The notes under the pieces are model-generated. The model did not search any database. It had not been told where the DNA came from and worked only from the letters and a program-made list of their open reading frames with translations. DNA of 64,000 nt from Galaxea fascicularis (Eukaryota > Cnidaria > Anthozoa > Scleractinia > Euphylliidae), in contig OX419346.1 of the NCBI GenBank assembly GCA_948470475.1, positions 3,169,731 through 3,233,730 on the forward strand, given 5' to 3'. The position numbers were made by a program, and so were the translations under genes. Of this stretch, positions 47,397-59,847 are shown piece after piece (positions within the stretch are counted from its first letter, which is position 1; every line of letters begins with the position of its first letter).

Positions 47397-48715
47397 CGTA
47401 AACGAAAAAAAACAAAAACACCAAAAAAACCGGGATTCCAAAGCCTAAAACTACGACATATTCTCTTCGCAGGTTGTCGATTTCTGCAAGAATGAACATG
47501 AGTGGACTTGTAAGCATGCGTTGAAAGATTCAGCCGCAAACGAGAAAAACCGAAGGCTCGAAAATATCACTGAAATCAAGGAAGCAATAAAATCCAATAT
47601 TTTCAAGAAGCCTTTTAATTTGATGACAGGTGTGTTTGTTGTATTTTTTTTTTTCAATTTTTGCGTCAAAGTACGTGTCTGTCACACAAATCACGCTGAG
47701 AGAAACTTCCCGATCTTTCGTTAGCTACTGTTGACTTCCGAGAAATTTGTATTTCCTCATTCTCTAAGCCAGAATGACGTTTATTACCGTTATTGTTATG
47801 ATTAGATAGAGGAGCTCTTATTGAATCAGACGAATATTAATTTCGCCTAGGCAAAACATTAACAAACACGGCCGCTAAATCGTCCTTGGAGAATTTCATT
47901 GGGATCCATTCACAATAGTTTGTCGAGACGGGTCGCCTCACAGACCCGGGGGCTTCGTCGGTTTAAGATGTGTAATTTCACGTCAACTATTAGAGCTTAT
48001 CAGCATACATGGCGGCAAATCAAAGCTAACATAGCCTTTGAATACTTGGAAGTCAAGTAGCGAGAGGTAGAGGAGAAGATAATTGCAGCCGACACGTGGC
48101 GGGAGAAAAATCATCAGGCGAGACTGGACACACTTGAGAGTGTCCACACTGATGCGTTTTCGATAGGTGTAAAAACGCATCGATTGATCTGCGTCCACAC
48201 TAATACGGATGCCGTAGCGTTTTCACCTCACTCCCAGTAAAGCTTGGTACTGAAAAGATAAAGATGCAGTTTTGCGTTTTGTGGGCCGGCACATAAGTAA
48301 CCCTGATCGCCGCGATTAGCAATTGGAAACTCGCTAAGTCCAGCTCATGCGCGACAATACTTATACAGAGATCGATTGTAACAGATGCATTTCCGTACTT
48401 TAGTGATTTCTGAGTTGCCTGTAACGAAATTTTAACCATTTAAAGTAACTGCGGGCAGTTGAAATCTGATGTGTATACTTAGTGGGAAATGTAATCAGTA
48501 GAGAAGAGAAGTGATCTCTGGGTGGGTTTCTTCAGCACTATAAACTTTACTGAGAAGAGAGACTGGCTTCACGCATGAGCTGCGCACTTGGTAAAGGTCA
48601 ATTCTAAAATTTATCAACAGCGGCGTCAGATCAGTCAGATGAGGGTGAACGAGAGCTGAATTATGCTGGATAAGACAAGAAGAAAGAAAAGTACTGAAAC
48701 TAAGACCCACAAAGT

Positions 48716-49060
48716 CCGATGATCATTATTTGGGGTCGATAAAATGTGATTAAATTTTCCGCGCTTTAATTGCTGATTTGAAAATGTCTTTATTACACCA
48801 TTACCATCATTAATAATCATTGAGCTTAATTGTTCGCTTGCTAACTCGCAATGAATTTTGCATGCATGCAAGACAACAGGAAACAATTTCAACTTTACGG
48901 TTCAGTAAAAATACAGAAATTGTGGCATGACAAAAATAAAACTCGCATGCATAATGATACACAATTGAATAACCAATAGAGGTGAGAAATACCTTACTAA
49001 TTAAGTCAGTAACATGTTTATTGTGTTTTAAAGTTTATTTTCCCGCCCACATTCCAGAAG
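48716..49060 (+). repeat. Upstream copy of a local tandem duplication
   Basis: Blocks GGGGTCGATAAAATGTGATT and CAATAGAGGTGAGAAAT ... TACTAATTAAGTC.GTAACATGTT ... CCCGCCCAC recur in the same order at 50080-50455, directly upstream of the homeobox gene. Confidence 0.65.
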
Positions 49061-49099
49061 AAATAATGTGCTTCATGAACACCGCGCTTCCTAAATCTT

Positions 49100-49317
49100 C
49101 TGAGGGTCTCCTATACTTTTTTCGTGAAACGTGATTGGGACTATTTTTTTCTCGTGAAACGTGATTTAGGTTTATTTGTCCATTCGTGATTCGTGATTGC
49201 CGATATTTGATTTTTTGTGAACGTGAACGAATTTTGGGAATTATCCGTGACGCGTGAACAGTCTCAATAATTTTACGTGAATGCATTTTCCAAAGTGGTA
49301 TAGGGGACCCTCTCCTC
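49100..49317. repeat. TIR element with GAGGGTCTCCTATA ends and CGTGA repeats
   Basis: GAGGGTCTCCTATACTTTT and AAGTGGTATAGGGGACCCTC are imperfect inverted ends. The inside is rich in CGTGAAACGTGATT and CGTGATTCGTGATT words. Confidence 0.6.
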
Positions 49318-50079
49318 TGGTTTGACTTTCTTCGTAATTTACCTGGAATGAAGAGAGATTTATTTTCCACGTTCAAAAAAGTAGGAAAAGTGTTTATGCT
49401 TCAGCAAATCGCTTCTAATTAACGTGATTTGAGGGTAAAACAGGCCGCGTTTGACTTTTTTCGTTGTTGTTTTTTATTTTTTTTTCACAAGTTCTCTTTA
49501 TTTCGATTCAGCTTGAGAGTGATCAAAACTAAAAACTAAAGGCTTACTACTTGTTACCAAAAGAACTACCACATACTTCATTTCTATAAGCCGGAACGCG
49601 TGACTGCGGGCTGTGAAAAGCCATGGCCAGTTGCGCGTTTAGTTTGCCACTGTGAACAGTGAAACAAGCAGAAGTGATCCCGCGGAGCGGCTTCTCCAGC
49701 ACTGCACCAAACACTCCGCAGCAGAGTTTATCATTTTGACTCGCAGAAGTGATTGACATCTAGCTTTTTAATTCTTAGAATTTCAATGCATCAATAAAAG
49801 AAAAAAGTGAAAATAATAGAGAAATCAGTATCAGTTGGAGGATTTTATCTCAATATAGCTTCAAATTATCTTAAGTAATTTACTAGAAAATGTTTGGCAG
49901 CTTGATTCCAAGCAGATCTTGAGAGTTAAAGTGTCTGATTGTTGCGCACGAGAGGTCCAGATAATTCATGGCACACCAACACGTCTCTCAAGAAGGCGCG
50001 TAACTTTTTTTAACAGTCTTCACATATGAGCAATTCACGTGGTAAAATATCAATGCTGAAATCATTATGGTGAAGTGTT

Positions 50080-50455
50080 AGGATGATTATGTGGGGTCGG
50101 TGAAATGTGATTAGTTTAATTTGGCGCGCGCTAATTAATTTCATAATCCCTTTTGAACCAAACAGTATCCCATTTAAAAATGAAAATCTTAAAGTTAGGT
50201 TTAATTTCACTCGAATGATGCCCGAGTTTACGAAATATTTTCCAGGTGATGGTGTGCTTACACCAAACAAATTTTACAAGACAACAAAAAAAGCAAGTAA
50301 TTCAGTAAAAGGTGTGACTTAGCGCATAACAATGGAATAACTGTCGGGATGATACGCGAGTCAAAAAACAATAGAGGTGAGAAACAATTTACTAATTAAG
50401 TCTGTAACATGTTGATTTTGTTTCAAGTTTGTTTGCCCGCCCACCATATTAATAA
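50080..50455 (+). repeat. Downstream copy of a local tandem duplication (homeobox promoter side)
   Basis: Counterpart of 48716-49060 (GGGGTCGGTGAAATGTGATT, CAATAGAGGTGAGAAAC, TACTAATTAAGTCTGTAACA, GCCCGCCCACC). It ends just before the TATA box of the homeobox gene. Confidence 0.65.
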
Positions 50456-50473
50456 TTGGCGTCACCATAAGCA

Positions 50474-50479
50474 TATAAA
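50474..50479 (+). promoter_or_regulatory. TATA box of the homeobox gene
   Basis: GCATATAAAGGAACG lies 118 bases upstream of the ATG at 50597, a spacing that would allow a 5' UTR of roughly 90 bases. Confidence 0.5.
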
Positions 50480-50596
50480 GGAACGAGGTTTTCATAGAGT
50501 CCACACAACTGAGTAACGCCTGCAGACAAACACCCAGTGAATTCATTGATCGCTCTACCTTCATCCGCTAAATCTCGAACTTTACAAGTCCACGTC

Positions 50597-52335
50597 ATGG
50601 CTACGAAGAAGACCTTGAAAAGATCAGCTCCAGAAAGCGATTGTAAGTAGAATTGATCTGTTGCTTCTTAGTTGCGAATTTAAAAGCATAAGAACGAAGT
50701 TACGAAAGCGTGCGCCAAGAACTTGAGGTTTTTTTCTGCGTGAAGTATCGGTTTGGTTTACTTAACGTTTTCAAGCATCCAAGCAGGTGTCTAAAAGTAT
50801 TTCACGATTTCTCGACAAATGTATCGTTAACAGAGTCACATGGAGTTTGTGCCTGAACTTTCAAGCTGTTTTTCAGTGCTACCAATAAAAAGCGCGTGCA
50901 CTTATTCTAACCGCACAAAAAACTTTCATACGTGAGCGAATACGAGAGATTTTAAAGAAGATGCATGTAATATATGGTCTTAGGCGGTCGTCTGAACATC
51001 GATGCTGAGGTTAACGCGTTTCTATTTTTCATCAGATGATAGTTTGCGCCGAAGAAGACGCAGGACAGCGTTTACAAACGACCAACTTGACAGGCTGGAG
51101 GAAGCTTTTGAGTTAGAGAGATTTCCAGGCATCAAAATCAGAGAAGATCTGGCGAGAGAACTTAACATTGGAGAGGACAGAATACAGGTGACTAATATTA
51201 GCTAATTCCCTTGTCCAGTCCAATTACATCAGAAATAAAGTACAGATCTTCATTTAGGGAAGTCAGGAGTCTTGCTAAAGTTTGCTGTTTCATAGCTCTT
51301 CTTAAGTCGGTTTTTCTATTTGCTTTATCATCTCGCATGCGAGCTCGATAATGGTAATATTGCGTCTCTTTATTTTCTTTTGATTCGCTCGCTCGCTCTA
51401 TAAAACAGATAGCTTATGATCCGGATATTTCGTAGACTAGTCATAAAGCTTGTTTTTCGATTCGGCTTTTTGTTGCAAGAAGGCGCGTAACTTTTTTTAA
51501 CAGTCTTCACATATGAGCAATTCACGTGGTAAAATATCGATGCTGAAATAGCTTATGATCCGGATATTTCGTAGACTAGCCATAAAGCTTGTTTTTCGAT
51601 TCGGCTCTTTGTTGCAACAAGCCGCTATGCTGAGATTTCTTGTGGCTGTTGTTTCAAACAAATTTCGCTTAAATTTTCATGATAAAGATGGTCCATTTAC
51701 GTGGGAACGGATGAAAGTTACCGTTCCAGAAAATCTTAGGCTCTGTTCTCAGCTAGGGCCTCAAGTTTGTTCCTATACATGTAACCAAACAGGCCGACAA
51801 AATTTCAGCGTAAGAGTAAATATTGTCGTCACAAATCTAATCATATTGTGCTCCTTTCTGCTTTATCATTCAGGTGTGGTTTCAGAACCGTCGAGCAAGA
51901 TGGCGAAAGCGCGAAATCAAAAACAAGCCCGCCCCAGTCCTCCAAACCCCACAGGACCAACTCCTCAGCTGCACTACTGCGGACATGTTCCAGCCACCAT
52001 CTGCAAGCGCCATTTTCCCGCCACTAAACTCAGTGCCGTTTACACCATGGGGGCAACTTTACCCGCTGTCTACAAGTACTCCTTTGTTCCCGCCAAGAGG
52101 AGGCCCGGGATTTTTCCACAGGCACACCAGTGTACCGGTTCTGTCACAGGCACCTCAAACAGTCAACGTCATGCTTCACCCACGAGTATCATCTTCAACA
52201 GGTCCCAGTGCCTTGCCTGCCTCCAACCTCTCCACTCGTTACCAGGCTTACTCGAACGATCTGGAGGTTCGTCATTCTGAAGATGATTATTTAGCTGCCG
52301 TCACTTTGGCCAGCGGTTTCCTTCGAGAAAATTAG
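50597..52335 (+). CDS. PRD-like homeobox transcription factor (Q50)
   Basis: Exons 50597-50642, 51036-51187 and 51874-52335 give 219 residues with consistent phases. The N-terminus is MATKKTLKRSAPESDYDSL. The homeodomain follows (RRTAFTNDQLDRLEEAFELE, FPGIKIREDLARELNI, VWFQNRRARWRKREIKNK). Helix 3 has Q at position 50, and the intron falls between RIQ and VWF, the site usual in PRD-class genes. No paired domain or octapeptide is seen. The middle is proline-rich (FPPLNSVPFTPWGQLYPL) and the C-terminus is SEDDYLAAVTLASGFLREN. The protein is a nuclear DNA-binding regulator, probably developmental. I cannot assign it to a named orthology group; a Mix/Sebox-like or cnidarian-specific PRD-like gene is possible. 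Confidence 0.9.
51408..51617 (+). repeat. Duplicated intron segment with a copied insert
   Basis: Two copies of about 70 bases (ATAGCTTATGATCCGGATAT ... CGATTCGGCT.TTTGTTGCAA, at about 51410-51479 and 51548-51617) differ at two positions. Between them lies a block (GAAGGCGCGTAACTTTTTTT ... GGTAAAATATCGATGCTGAA) that is also present at 49993-50060. Confidence 0.85.
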
Positions 52336-55300
52336 AAATTTCGGAAAAGGCTTTGATTAGTTTTATTCCACATTTGTATTTTAAAAATTACTTCTTTCCG
52401 CTATATTTTTTTAATGCTTTGCTAGTAAGTCCTTGTGATTTGTATTAAAGATTTGAATCTTAACAATGCAAACGAAGTTTCTTTGTTTTTGGTGATAACG
52501 GGTGGCCGTGGGGCTGTTGGGTGTTCTCTGACGACAGACCTTGTTACGGGTTTCTGACGCCATCTTGGCGGGTAGGAAAACGCTTCGGAAATAACAGAGT
52601 TTATATGGGAAAACGATAACTTGTAAAAGCCGTGAATGTAGAAAAATTTATAAATTTGGAAACTGAACTTACTAGCCAAAGGATTTTAACATAAAAATCT
52701 GAGGTCCCTAACTACTCTAAAATTCGCCCGGTGGAATTTTTAATTTCTCATACATTTGCCTGTAATTTTTTCCCGGCGTCTGCGGACTTGGGAGCGGTGA
52801 GAGGGGACCATAATCACCTCGCCTTGTTTTGTTTTTTTTTGTATACTCACTCGCTCGATTTACTCTCGCGCGACCACCCTGACGGATTGCTTGCGGTCTA
52901 GGAGAATACATGTTGTCCGACAAGGGATTTTGGTCTTTTTGTGGTGTTGAGACTGTATATCGCAACTTTTAAAATAACACAGCGTAGACTTCTACCCATT
53001 CATGTAAAATCTACTCCCTCTGTTTGCAAATAGCAAGTCCGTATCTAAATGAGTCGTTTAGCAAGGGAATAAATGCCCCTACGAGAACGAGTTTTCCTAT
53101 TTTTTAAGGGTAGCAAAGCGAGCCAATATCACATTCCACGGGGAGACATGACGGGCGCTGAAGAAATAAAAATTAAGGGTTATTGATTTTTCATCACATT
53201 TTCTCCCTGTCTCCACGAGGAGGTAATTTCCGCACACACAGCGTGGTTCGCTCGGTCTAGTTCCAGGGCATACCACCAGAAGCGAATAGACTACTTTTGT
53301 AAGAAACTATTTTTTTTTTATTTCCAACTGATTTTCTGATGCATCTTACGTTTAACGGTGATTAGAAGCTCTCATTTAAGAAACTACCGGTGGACAGAAT
53401 GAGACAGTTACAAGAAGGTCTCTTTTGAAATGTACCCTTCAAGCCGTGTGTTCAAGATTCTTCTAACGAGGCAACGATACGACCAACTTCTCTTTAATTA
53501 TCGTTGACTTTACTAAATTATCACACGCCTTTCTCAACGTTGTTTCATCGTGAGAAGAAACTCTATCCTGATCAAATACTATTGACGCTTGAAGGGCAAA
53601 TTCACTCAAAATCACAACATCAAAGGCGATGGTAATTTTGTTGTCAGCCTCTATAAACATAGTGGTTTATCTCTCTCAGAAGAATGAAGCTATTCACCTG
53701 ATACTTTTACTTCAAAGAACAATAATTATCTAACATTTTTTTTTTAAATATTACTTTTGATCTACTGATCTGTGTACTCAGTTCATTGTTTAACACATTA
53801 ACTTGACATTTAATGTAACTGATGAAGTTTTCCAACCTAAACAACAAAATTTAAACTAAAAATAAATAAAAAAGAAATTCCTTTTCCTTTCAATTCTGAG
53901 AAATACAATTTTCAGAATTAGCTTTGTAAGCAAAATAGAGAAGGGTGGCGTCATGACATTTCTCCCATGCACTGCTACAATGCATGGTTCCAGAACATAT
54001 CCATTACTCCCCCACAAAGTTTTTTTGGTTGGACCCCCCCCCCCCCACACACACACAACTGCCAATTTAGCCTTTTGCTTTTACCACCCCCTCCCCCTTG
54101 GGATTTTCCTTTCTTCCATTGGCCTTACATGGGAGGGGGGGGGGGGTGGGCATGAATATTTTTTGGAACTGCACAGTTATTGCAAATGCAAGCCACAAGT
54201 CCTTGCAGAGACTACTGTAGCTACAGTGTATAGTATATACATCCTTCAAACAGTAGCTCTTGTTCTCTTTTTCTCAAGCCCCACCCCCCCCTCTCCCCTC
54301 ACCTTTCTCTCAGGCCAATATTGAACATTTCATATCATCCATGGACCAATCTTGCTTTGAGAAATTAGTCTTTTGAAATTCAACATTGCAAAGGAGAGAG
54401 GACAGAGACACGAGCTGTCCCAAGACTTATGACCTGCATAGTAGGACTTGAAATATTATTTAAAGCCTACAAATGCTCTCAAAAATAATTTATGGTGCGA
54501 TGTGGCCTGGCTTTCACTTTCTAGGTAAACTAGCAACTATTGATGCCAGGCCGCATTGCTTCACTCATTAGTATTTTTTTCTTTTGGGGGGGGGGGGGGG
54601 GGGGCTCCTTTCATAAGAGGGAAACATTTGACATTTTGATCCATAAAAAGATTTTTAGTGTTAGTTTTCTCTGATGACCAAACAAATTTAAAGTTAACTG
54701 CTTCAACTTTGCAGCATCTCAAGTACTAAAATGATGTTCAGTCAATCTTTTGTTAAAAAAGGCCATTTGCAGCACTGGTACATGTAACATACTGGAAACT
54801 GTAGATAAAACGTTGGGCAACAACTTTCATTGATCTACATGTACAGTTTTTTAACCTAGTACCCTACAAGCTAGCAGCATATTTATGTACAGTACAGAAG
54901 AAAGCCATAGATAACCAATGAAGGTAAATTAGTACTGTATGTACGTGTAATGCTAACGACAGACTGAAGAAGAATTTAAGCTGAACAAAGTGAAATTTTG
55001 GTGCCCATTAATCTCTTGAACAATCAACTGCTTTTCAATTATTTACAGAGTAAAACTAGACTGGGTCATTCATTTTGATTTTCAGAACAAAGGGGGTTTT
55101 AAGTCAGTAAGCCAAGATAATTTTTGTAGTAGGGGTAAATTCTCTTGCATAAATGATCTGTTATCAGCATGATCACTGTAATGCGTCACCAGAAACACAG
55201 TCAAATTTTGTTCAGTAAAAAAACAAAAACAAAACATGCACCATCTGGAGTGCAAAACTGATTGCAACTGAATGCAAGTCTCTATGATGCATTTCATTTG

Positions 55301-55451
55301 TGCATGCACAACTGTTGACAAAATGGAAGCATGCTCCAAGGCAAGGATCCAGCTTCTGCTTGCACATATATCCATCTCAACAGCACTTTGCACTGTTACA
55401 TCAAGATCAACTACCTTTACAATACTTTTCTATCCTTAGTTAAATCCAATA
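52336..55451. other. Convergent intergenic region with G/C runs
   Basis: This lies between the homeobox and STIMATE 3' ends. ATTAAA at about 52444 may be the homeobox poly(A) signal. There are C runs near 54037-54048, G runs near 54126-54137 and a poly(G) of about 20 at 54584-54604. Nothing conserved was recognised. Confidence 0.5.
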
Positions 55452-58400
55452 TCATCTAGTTTTTACTGCATCTCTATGATACACACTCTCATCTGGAATT
55501 GTCAGACTCTCTCCATCAGCCATGTTGTCTAACAGAATGGCTTCCTCATCAGAGCCATTCACCACAGCTCTCTTCTCGTATTTTACTTTGTTGGCTTTGG
55601 CTTTTGTGTCATCTTTTTGAAATAGTTTCTTCTTCTTTCGCATGAGGAAATTGTCCACAACCCAGAACATAATGGCCTGTGGAAAGAAGATGAGGAACCA
55701 CAATTTAATTAACCCTCAAAGACACAATGATTCATTCCTATGGTTGAAGGCACTCCTTTGGTTTGAAGATCAGTCTGAGCCAGGGATTACAGCTTGTGGA
55801 TTTATTTTGCACTAGACTATAAGTATGGTTTGTGGTCTCACTGGTTTTGTGGTAGTCAACTGAAATTAAATTAATTACAAAAGATTTCTTAGTTGAAATG
55901 ACAAACGATTCAAAACGTCCAATAATTATTGAGTTCCTCGATTTGATCCCTTTACCTTGCTACTTTGTATGTTGATGACTGTGAGCTTCAAAAATGTTGG
56001 CATATAAGAAAGTCGTTCTTTTTTTTGTCTGCAAATAGTTTTATTTTACATTTGTTTTCTTAATTACTGTACATCCTTAAACGAATCTTTCCCAACCATC
56101 TATCAGTCAAAAAAAATTCAGCCAACTTGTTAAAGAATTTAATGCTTTCTAATTATTGCAACATATACTTACATTAAAAACAAAAGGTATAATCAACATC
56201 ACAATGGCAAGTTCCACCTTGGGGTGATTCTGGACTGGTAAGAGTATAAACTTGCGAACTTTTATCCAAAAATCAAGTTGAACCAACAACGTGATAGTAG
56301 CTTTCTCGATGATGACAGCACAGAGATACAAAACACATTGCCCCATCCATGCTTTGCACTGTGGAGGGTTACCTAATGAACATAAGAAAAGTAAAAACAG
56401 TTCATCTCATTTTGACCAAAACTGAAAATTTAAGCCAGCTCATTTGGCTAACCAGCCAAAAAGGCTAAAAGAAACTTGCATGGATTATGTTAGCTTACCA
56501 TACTCGCCAAATCTCAGTGAGTCCCATTGGTAAATTCTAACCACAACTTGAATGAACCGAAGACTGAGGTAAATGACAACTAAACCAAGCGTAGAATCCA
56601 ACAAAAAATTTATCAAATACCTGAAACCCAAAACAATAATGCGGTCATTCACAAAAGAATAGAACAGAAGAATGAACAAAACAGTATTTTAAGACCAAAT
56701 CGTTGCTTACGCAGTTCTTGCCCCAAGCCATTCAAAATAATGGAGGCAAGGTGACTGAGTGGTTTAGGGTGCTGGATTTCAATGCGGTGACCTGGGTTCA
56801 AATCCCTCTCTGGCCACTAGCTGGTGTTGTTCTGGGTAAGGGCCTGGTTCAACTCGGTTATCCTTGTAAATAGCCAACTCATCTGCCTCCCGCCAGTTGG
56901 GATTCTTATCATGTTATGTTTATTTGAATTATTTGTTCCTTGGGATTTAAGTGGAGTGCATGTAAACTAGCTTGGACATAGCTAAGTGCACTTCCACTAT
57001 AAACACAGTATTTATTTATTATTTTTATTTATTTAATATCTGTTCAGTAGAAAGAGAGTTTTACATACCAAGTGCAAGGATCTCCTTTAAAAAGACCAGC
57101 TAAAAATATATTAGCAAAGTGGACAAGCATTGCACCAACGGCTTGTTTAGAAGTGTCGAAAATCCTAGAAAATAAGAAAATACTTTTTCTACAGAGACTA
57201 CAAATTAAAAATAAGCACATTCTGGAGCTTTTGCTCTGATCACAAGATTAAGCTTTGCCAGCAGAAATGAATACAAATTTATTTCCTTCATGGGTAATTT
57301 GCCCATGAAGGAAATTATTCATTCATATTTATTCATTATTCATTTACATTTTGTCATGTGACTCCTTGAATCACATGACAAAATATGATCAACTGCTGTG
57401 GGGTGATTATAGCTTCCATCCTTGTTTAAATAAGGGGTTCCTCTGTCTGATGCATTTGTCTGAAATCAACCAGATTCTTATACCTGAACTTATTTTTCCC
57501 TGGGTTACACATCTTTTTACCCAGGCTCTATGTACAAAAATGTTAATAAACTTTCATACTGAAAAGCCATCTTGATGTTAATTCTGTTGGTAATCTATCC
57601 TTACTGTACTTGTCCAAAGTACACTTCCATCCACAAGACTCAACTCTGATCTTGTAAAATGTGATTCATGTAAAAAGAGCTGAGACCCTTGTCTCTTGTG
57701 ATGCCACAATATTGTATTCTGAGATGGTTAGAAAACTGAGAACCAAATAATACCAAGAGAGTCATGTTATGCTGAAAGCAACAGTGTGCATGACATCCAT
57801 GATTACTTTCCTGAATTACAATGATAAGTAGAGCATCATTCAGCTTCTAACTGTTTTGTTGAACAAGACACCAGAGACGCAGATAAGGAGGAATAACCGT
57901 ATTTAATACACTGGCAAAACAATTCCATTTCTTGACTGCCTCCGGAAATGTCAAACTTTGGCGAATGACTGGTTAGCAGTTAGTTGCTTGTTGTTTTTGT
58001 AAAACTGAAAATCTTTGTCAGATTACTTGACTTTTAACTCATACACAACAAACATTACGCTACATTATTTAAATGAAGCATGTGCAACAGTAATTAAAAA
58101 CAGCGCACATTCAACTTAAGTAACAATTATAAATTTCAGTGAAACAAGAACAGTAAACGTACCATATAAGGACAGGTCTTCTCTCTGAGGAGGGTTCTCT
58201 GAATCTTTTCACTGAAAATGAGAAAAACATATACATGTATCACTACTTGTGGTATGAAGAGATGAAAAACCATTGCAACTGTTCTCCTTTTGCATTGCGT
58301 ACATGTATTAGGAGAAGGGAAAAGAAAGCCTGAAAAACAACTTTGGATTTGTGCAGGATTTGAATGCATGACTTCTACAATACCAGTGCAGTGCTCTGCT

Positions 58401-59847
58401 AACTGAGCTGACAAGGTGACTGGGAGCTAGTAAGTCTTGCCAACTTTAGTAAGTGAGTTGGATGGTGGAGTTCAGGGCTGAGGAGCTTGAAAAACAGACT
58501 GGCGACAGGCACTTCATGCTCACCTTGATAAAAAATGCCTGTTATAATGGATAGTTCATAAAAAACCCATGAAAGTCAGGATGAATATGAAGTAAATGGC
58601 AAGAATTCCACATGACCCCATACATTAATAATTGTACGTGCATATGTGACTCAAACTCTATTTGTTTTCGGAACAGGGTTAGTATGACAGTGGTGCATGT
58701 ATAATTAATGTATGGGGCTGTGCGGAAATCTTTCCTAAGTAAACTGCTGATTAAAGAATTAAGATGTTTGGAGATTAATATTTCATGCTTGGAAAAAACC
58801 TTTTACATCAGCTGAACCATAAATAATATTGTAGTGATGTCATGGAAAATACAAAATATCTTACAATAAACGTCCCAAAAGGCGTAATTTTCTTAGATCT
58901 CGGATGACAACCCTGAATAAAATTTTACAATGTCATTATCACTGTGATTATAATTCTGCCATGGTTTCTAATATAACTTGAGAACCAAGAAAATTGTAAA
59001 CAAACAAAAAGAGCAAAAACCCCCGAGGTAAAAAGAAAAGATTCAGACATGCAGCTAAAAACAAAAAAATCAAATAAACTGACTTCTGCAATGGACTAAG
59101 GTTTCAATAATTGTCCGAGTCATCCGACATTTTCATCGCAAATAATTACATGTATGAAGAAATGAACCACTATTTGAATAATAATGTATTACCAAATGAC
59201 ACTTTCGGCATCCTAAAACAAAGAAAATCATGATACTGATGCTAAAGGGATAGGACAGGTGTTCACGATAGTGGAGAAACAAATACCTAATCTATTTTTG
59301 GAATTTCTCAACAGTGTACTTCAACGAAAACTTGGCGTGTAAGCACGAAGTTTATTACCAACGGAATATTGATCGTTTATTTTAGTTCATTGATTAACGA
59401 CCAAATCTAAGGGGAAGGAAAGATAACCGAGCTTTATTGGAAAAATCTACGCTTTATAAAAACGGAACTAATGCGGCAAGTTTGCTAATTATCCAACAAG
59501 CTTAAATCAAATTCCCTGTCAAAGTTAGATTCAAACATGGCTACATTAATTTTGTTCATTTGCGGTGAGTCAGTAAAGATAACATCGGCGATCGATGACG
59601 TTTCAGCGAAAATGGAAATCCCTATTTTGGTTAAAACACTGATGACTGAACTTTACTTACAAATAAGAGTGCTGAAGGCCACAGCAGCTAAGATCCCTTG
59701 AACCAGAAGACCAAAGTTGTCATTTAATCGGCAGTTCCTCTCGCTCGAAGCCATGTCAACCGCTGTGGCGAGGGAGTGGAATCTCCCATCGTTGTGCTCC
59801 AAATCTGATGTCGAAACAGCCGTTGAAAACGGAGAAGACTGGTTCAT
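55452..59847 (-). CDS. STIMATE: STIM-activating enhancer / transmembrane protein 110
   Basis: Multi-pass ER membrane protein that in mammals supports STIM1 activation and ER-plasma membrane junctions in store-operated calcium entry. Exons in coding order: 59847-59661, 58211-58163, 57164-57069, 56620-56499, 56372-56173, 55676-55452. They sum to 879 bases, 292 residues (human 294), all phases consistent. Conserved stretches: [20 protein letters not shown] then [85 protein letters not shown] then NFLMRK. The C-terminal tail is charged ([20 protein letters not shown]), cytosolic by analogy. The N-terminal 45 residues are polar and poorly conserved. A second methionine (DMASSERN) is a possible alternative start. 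Confidence 0.93.
56742..57035 (+). mobile_element. tRNA-derived SINE, family 1 (plus copy)
   Basis: Head GGTGACTGAGTGGTTTAGGG (A box) and CCTGGGTTCAAATCCC (B box), then GTAAATAGCCAACTCATCTG, CTCCCGCCAGTTGGGATTC and a TTTATTT-rich tail. It shares its body with 28681-28877 and lies in the STIMATE intron between exons 3 and 4, antisense to the gene. Confidence 0.85.
57268..57390. repeat. Two adjacent small palindromes
   Basis: ATTTCCTTCATGGG...CCCATGAAGGAAAT and, 45 bases on, CATTTTGTCATGTGA...TCACATGACAAAATATG. Both are short AT-rich foldbacks in a STIMATE intron. Confidence 0.6.
58335..58432 (-). mobile_element. tRNA-derived SINE head, family 5
   Basis: Minus strand: CTTGTCAGCTCAGTTAGCAG (A box) and GCATTCAAATCCTGCAC (B-box-like), with no clear body. 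It lies in the STIMATE intron between exons 1 and 2. Confidence 0.55.

Larger units (their letters stand above)
47442..50470. other. Divergent intergenic region between sortilin and the homeobox gene
   Basis: Upstream of both genes. It contains a small MITE-like palindrome near 48131-48240 (TGCGTTTTCG...AAAACGCAT, GTCCACACT), a TIR element at 49100-49317, and two related segments (48716-49060 and 50080-50455) described separately. No supported ORF. Confidence 0.6.

Noticed and set aside
53463..53660. 65-codon minus-strand ORF (FDVVILSEFALQASIVFDQD)
   Set aside because: Composition looks coding-like, but there is no recognisable domain, splice partner or promoter; left unsupported.
58866..58915. 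Exon-like segment in a STIMATE intron
   Set aside because: It has splice-like borders, but using it breaks the frame; direct joining of 59661 to 58211 restores the conserved STLILKRFREP.
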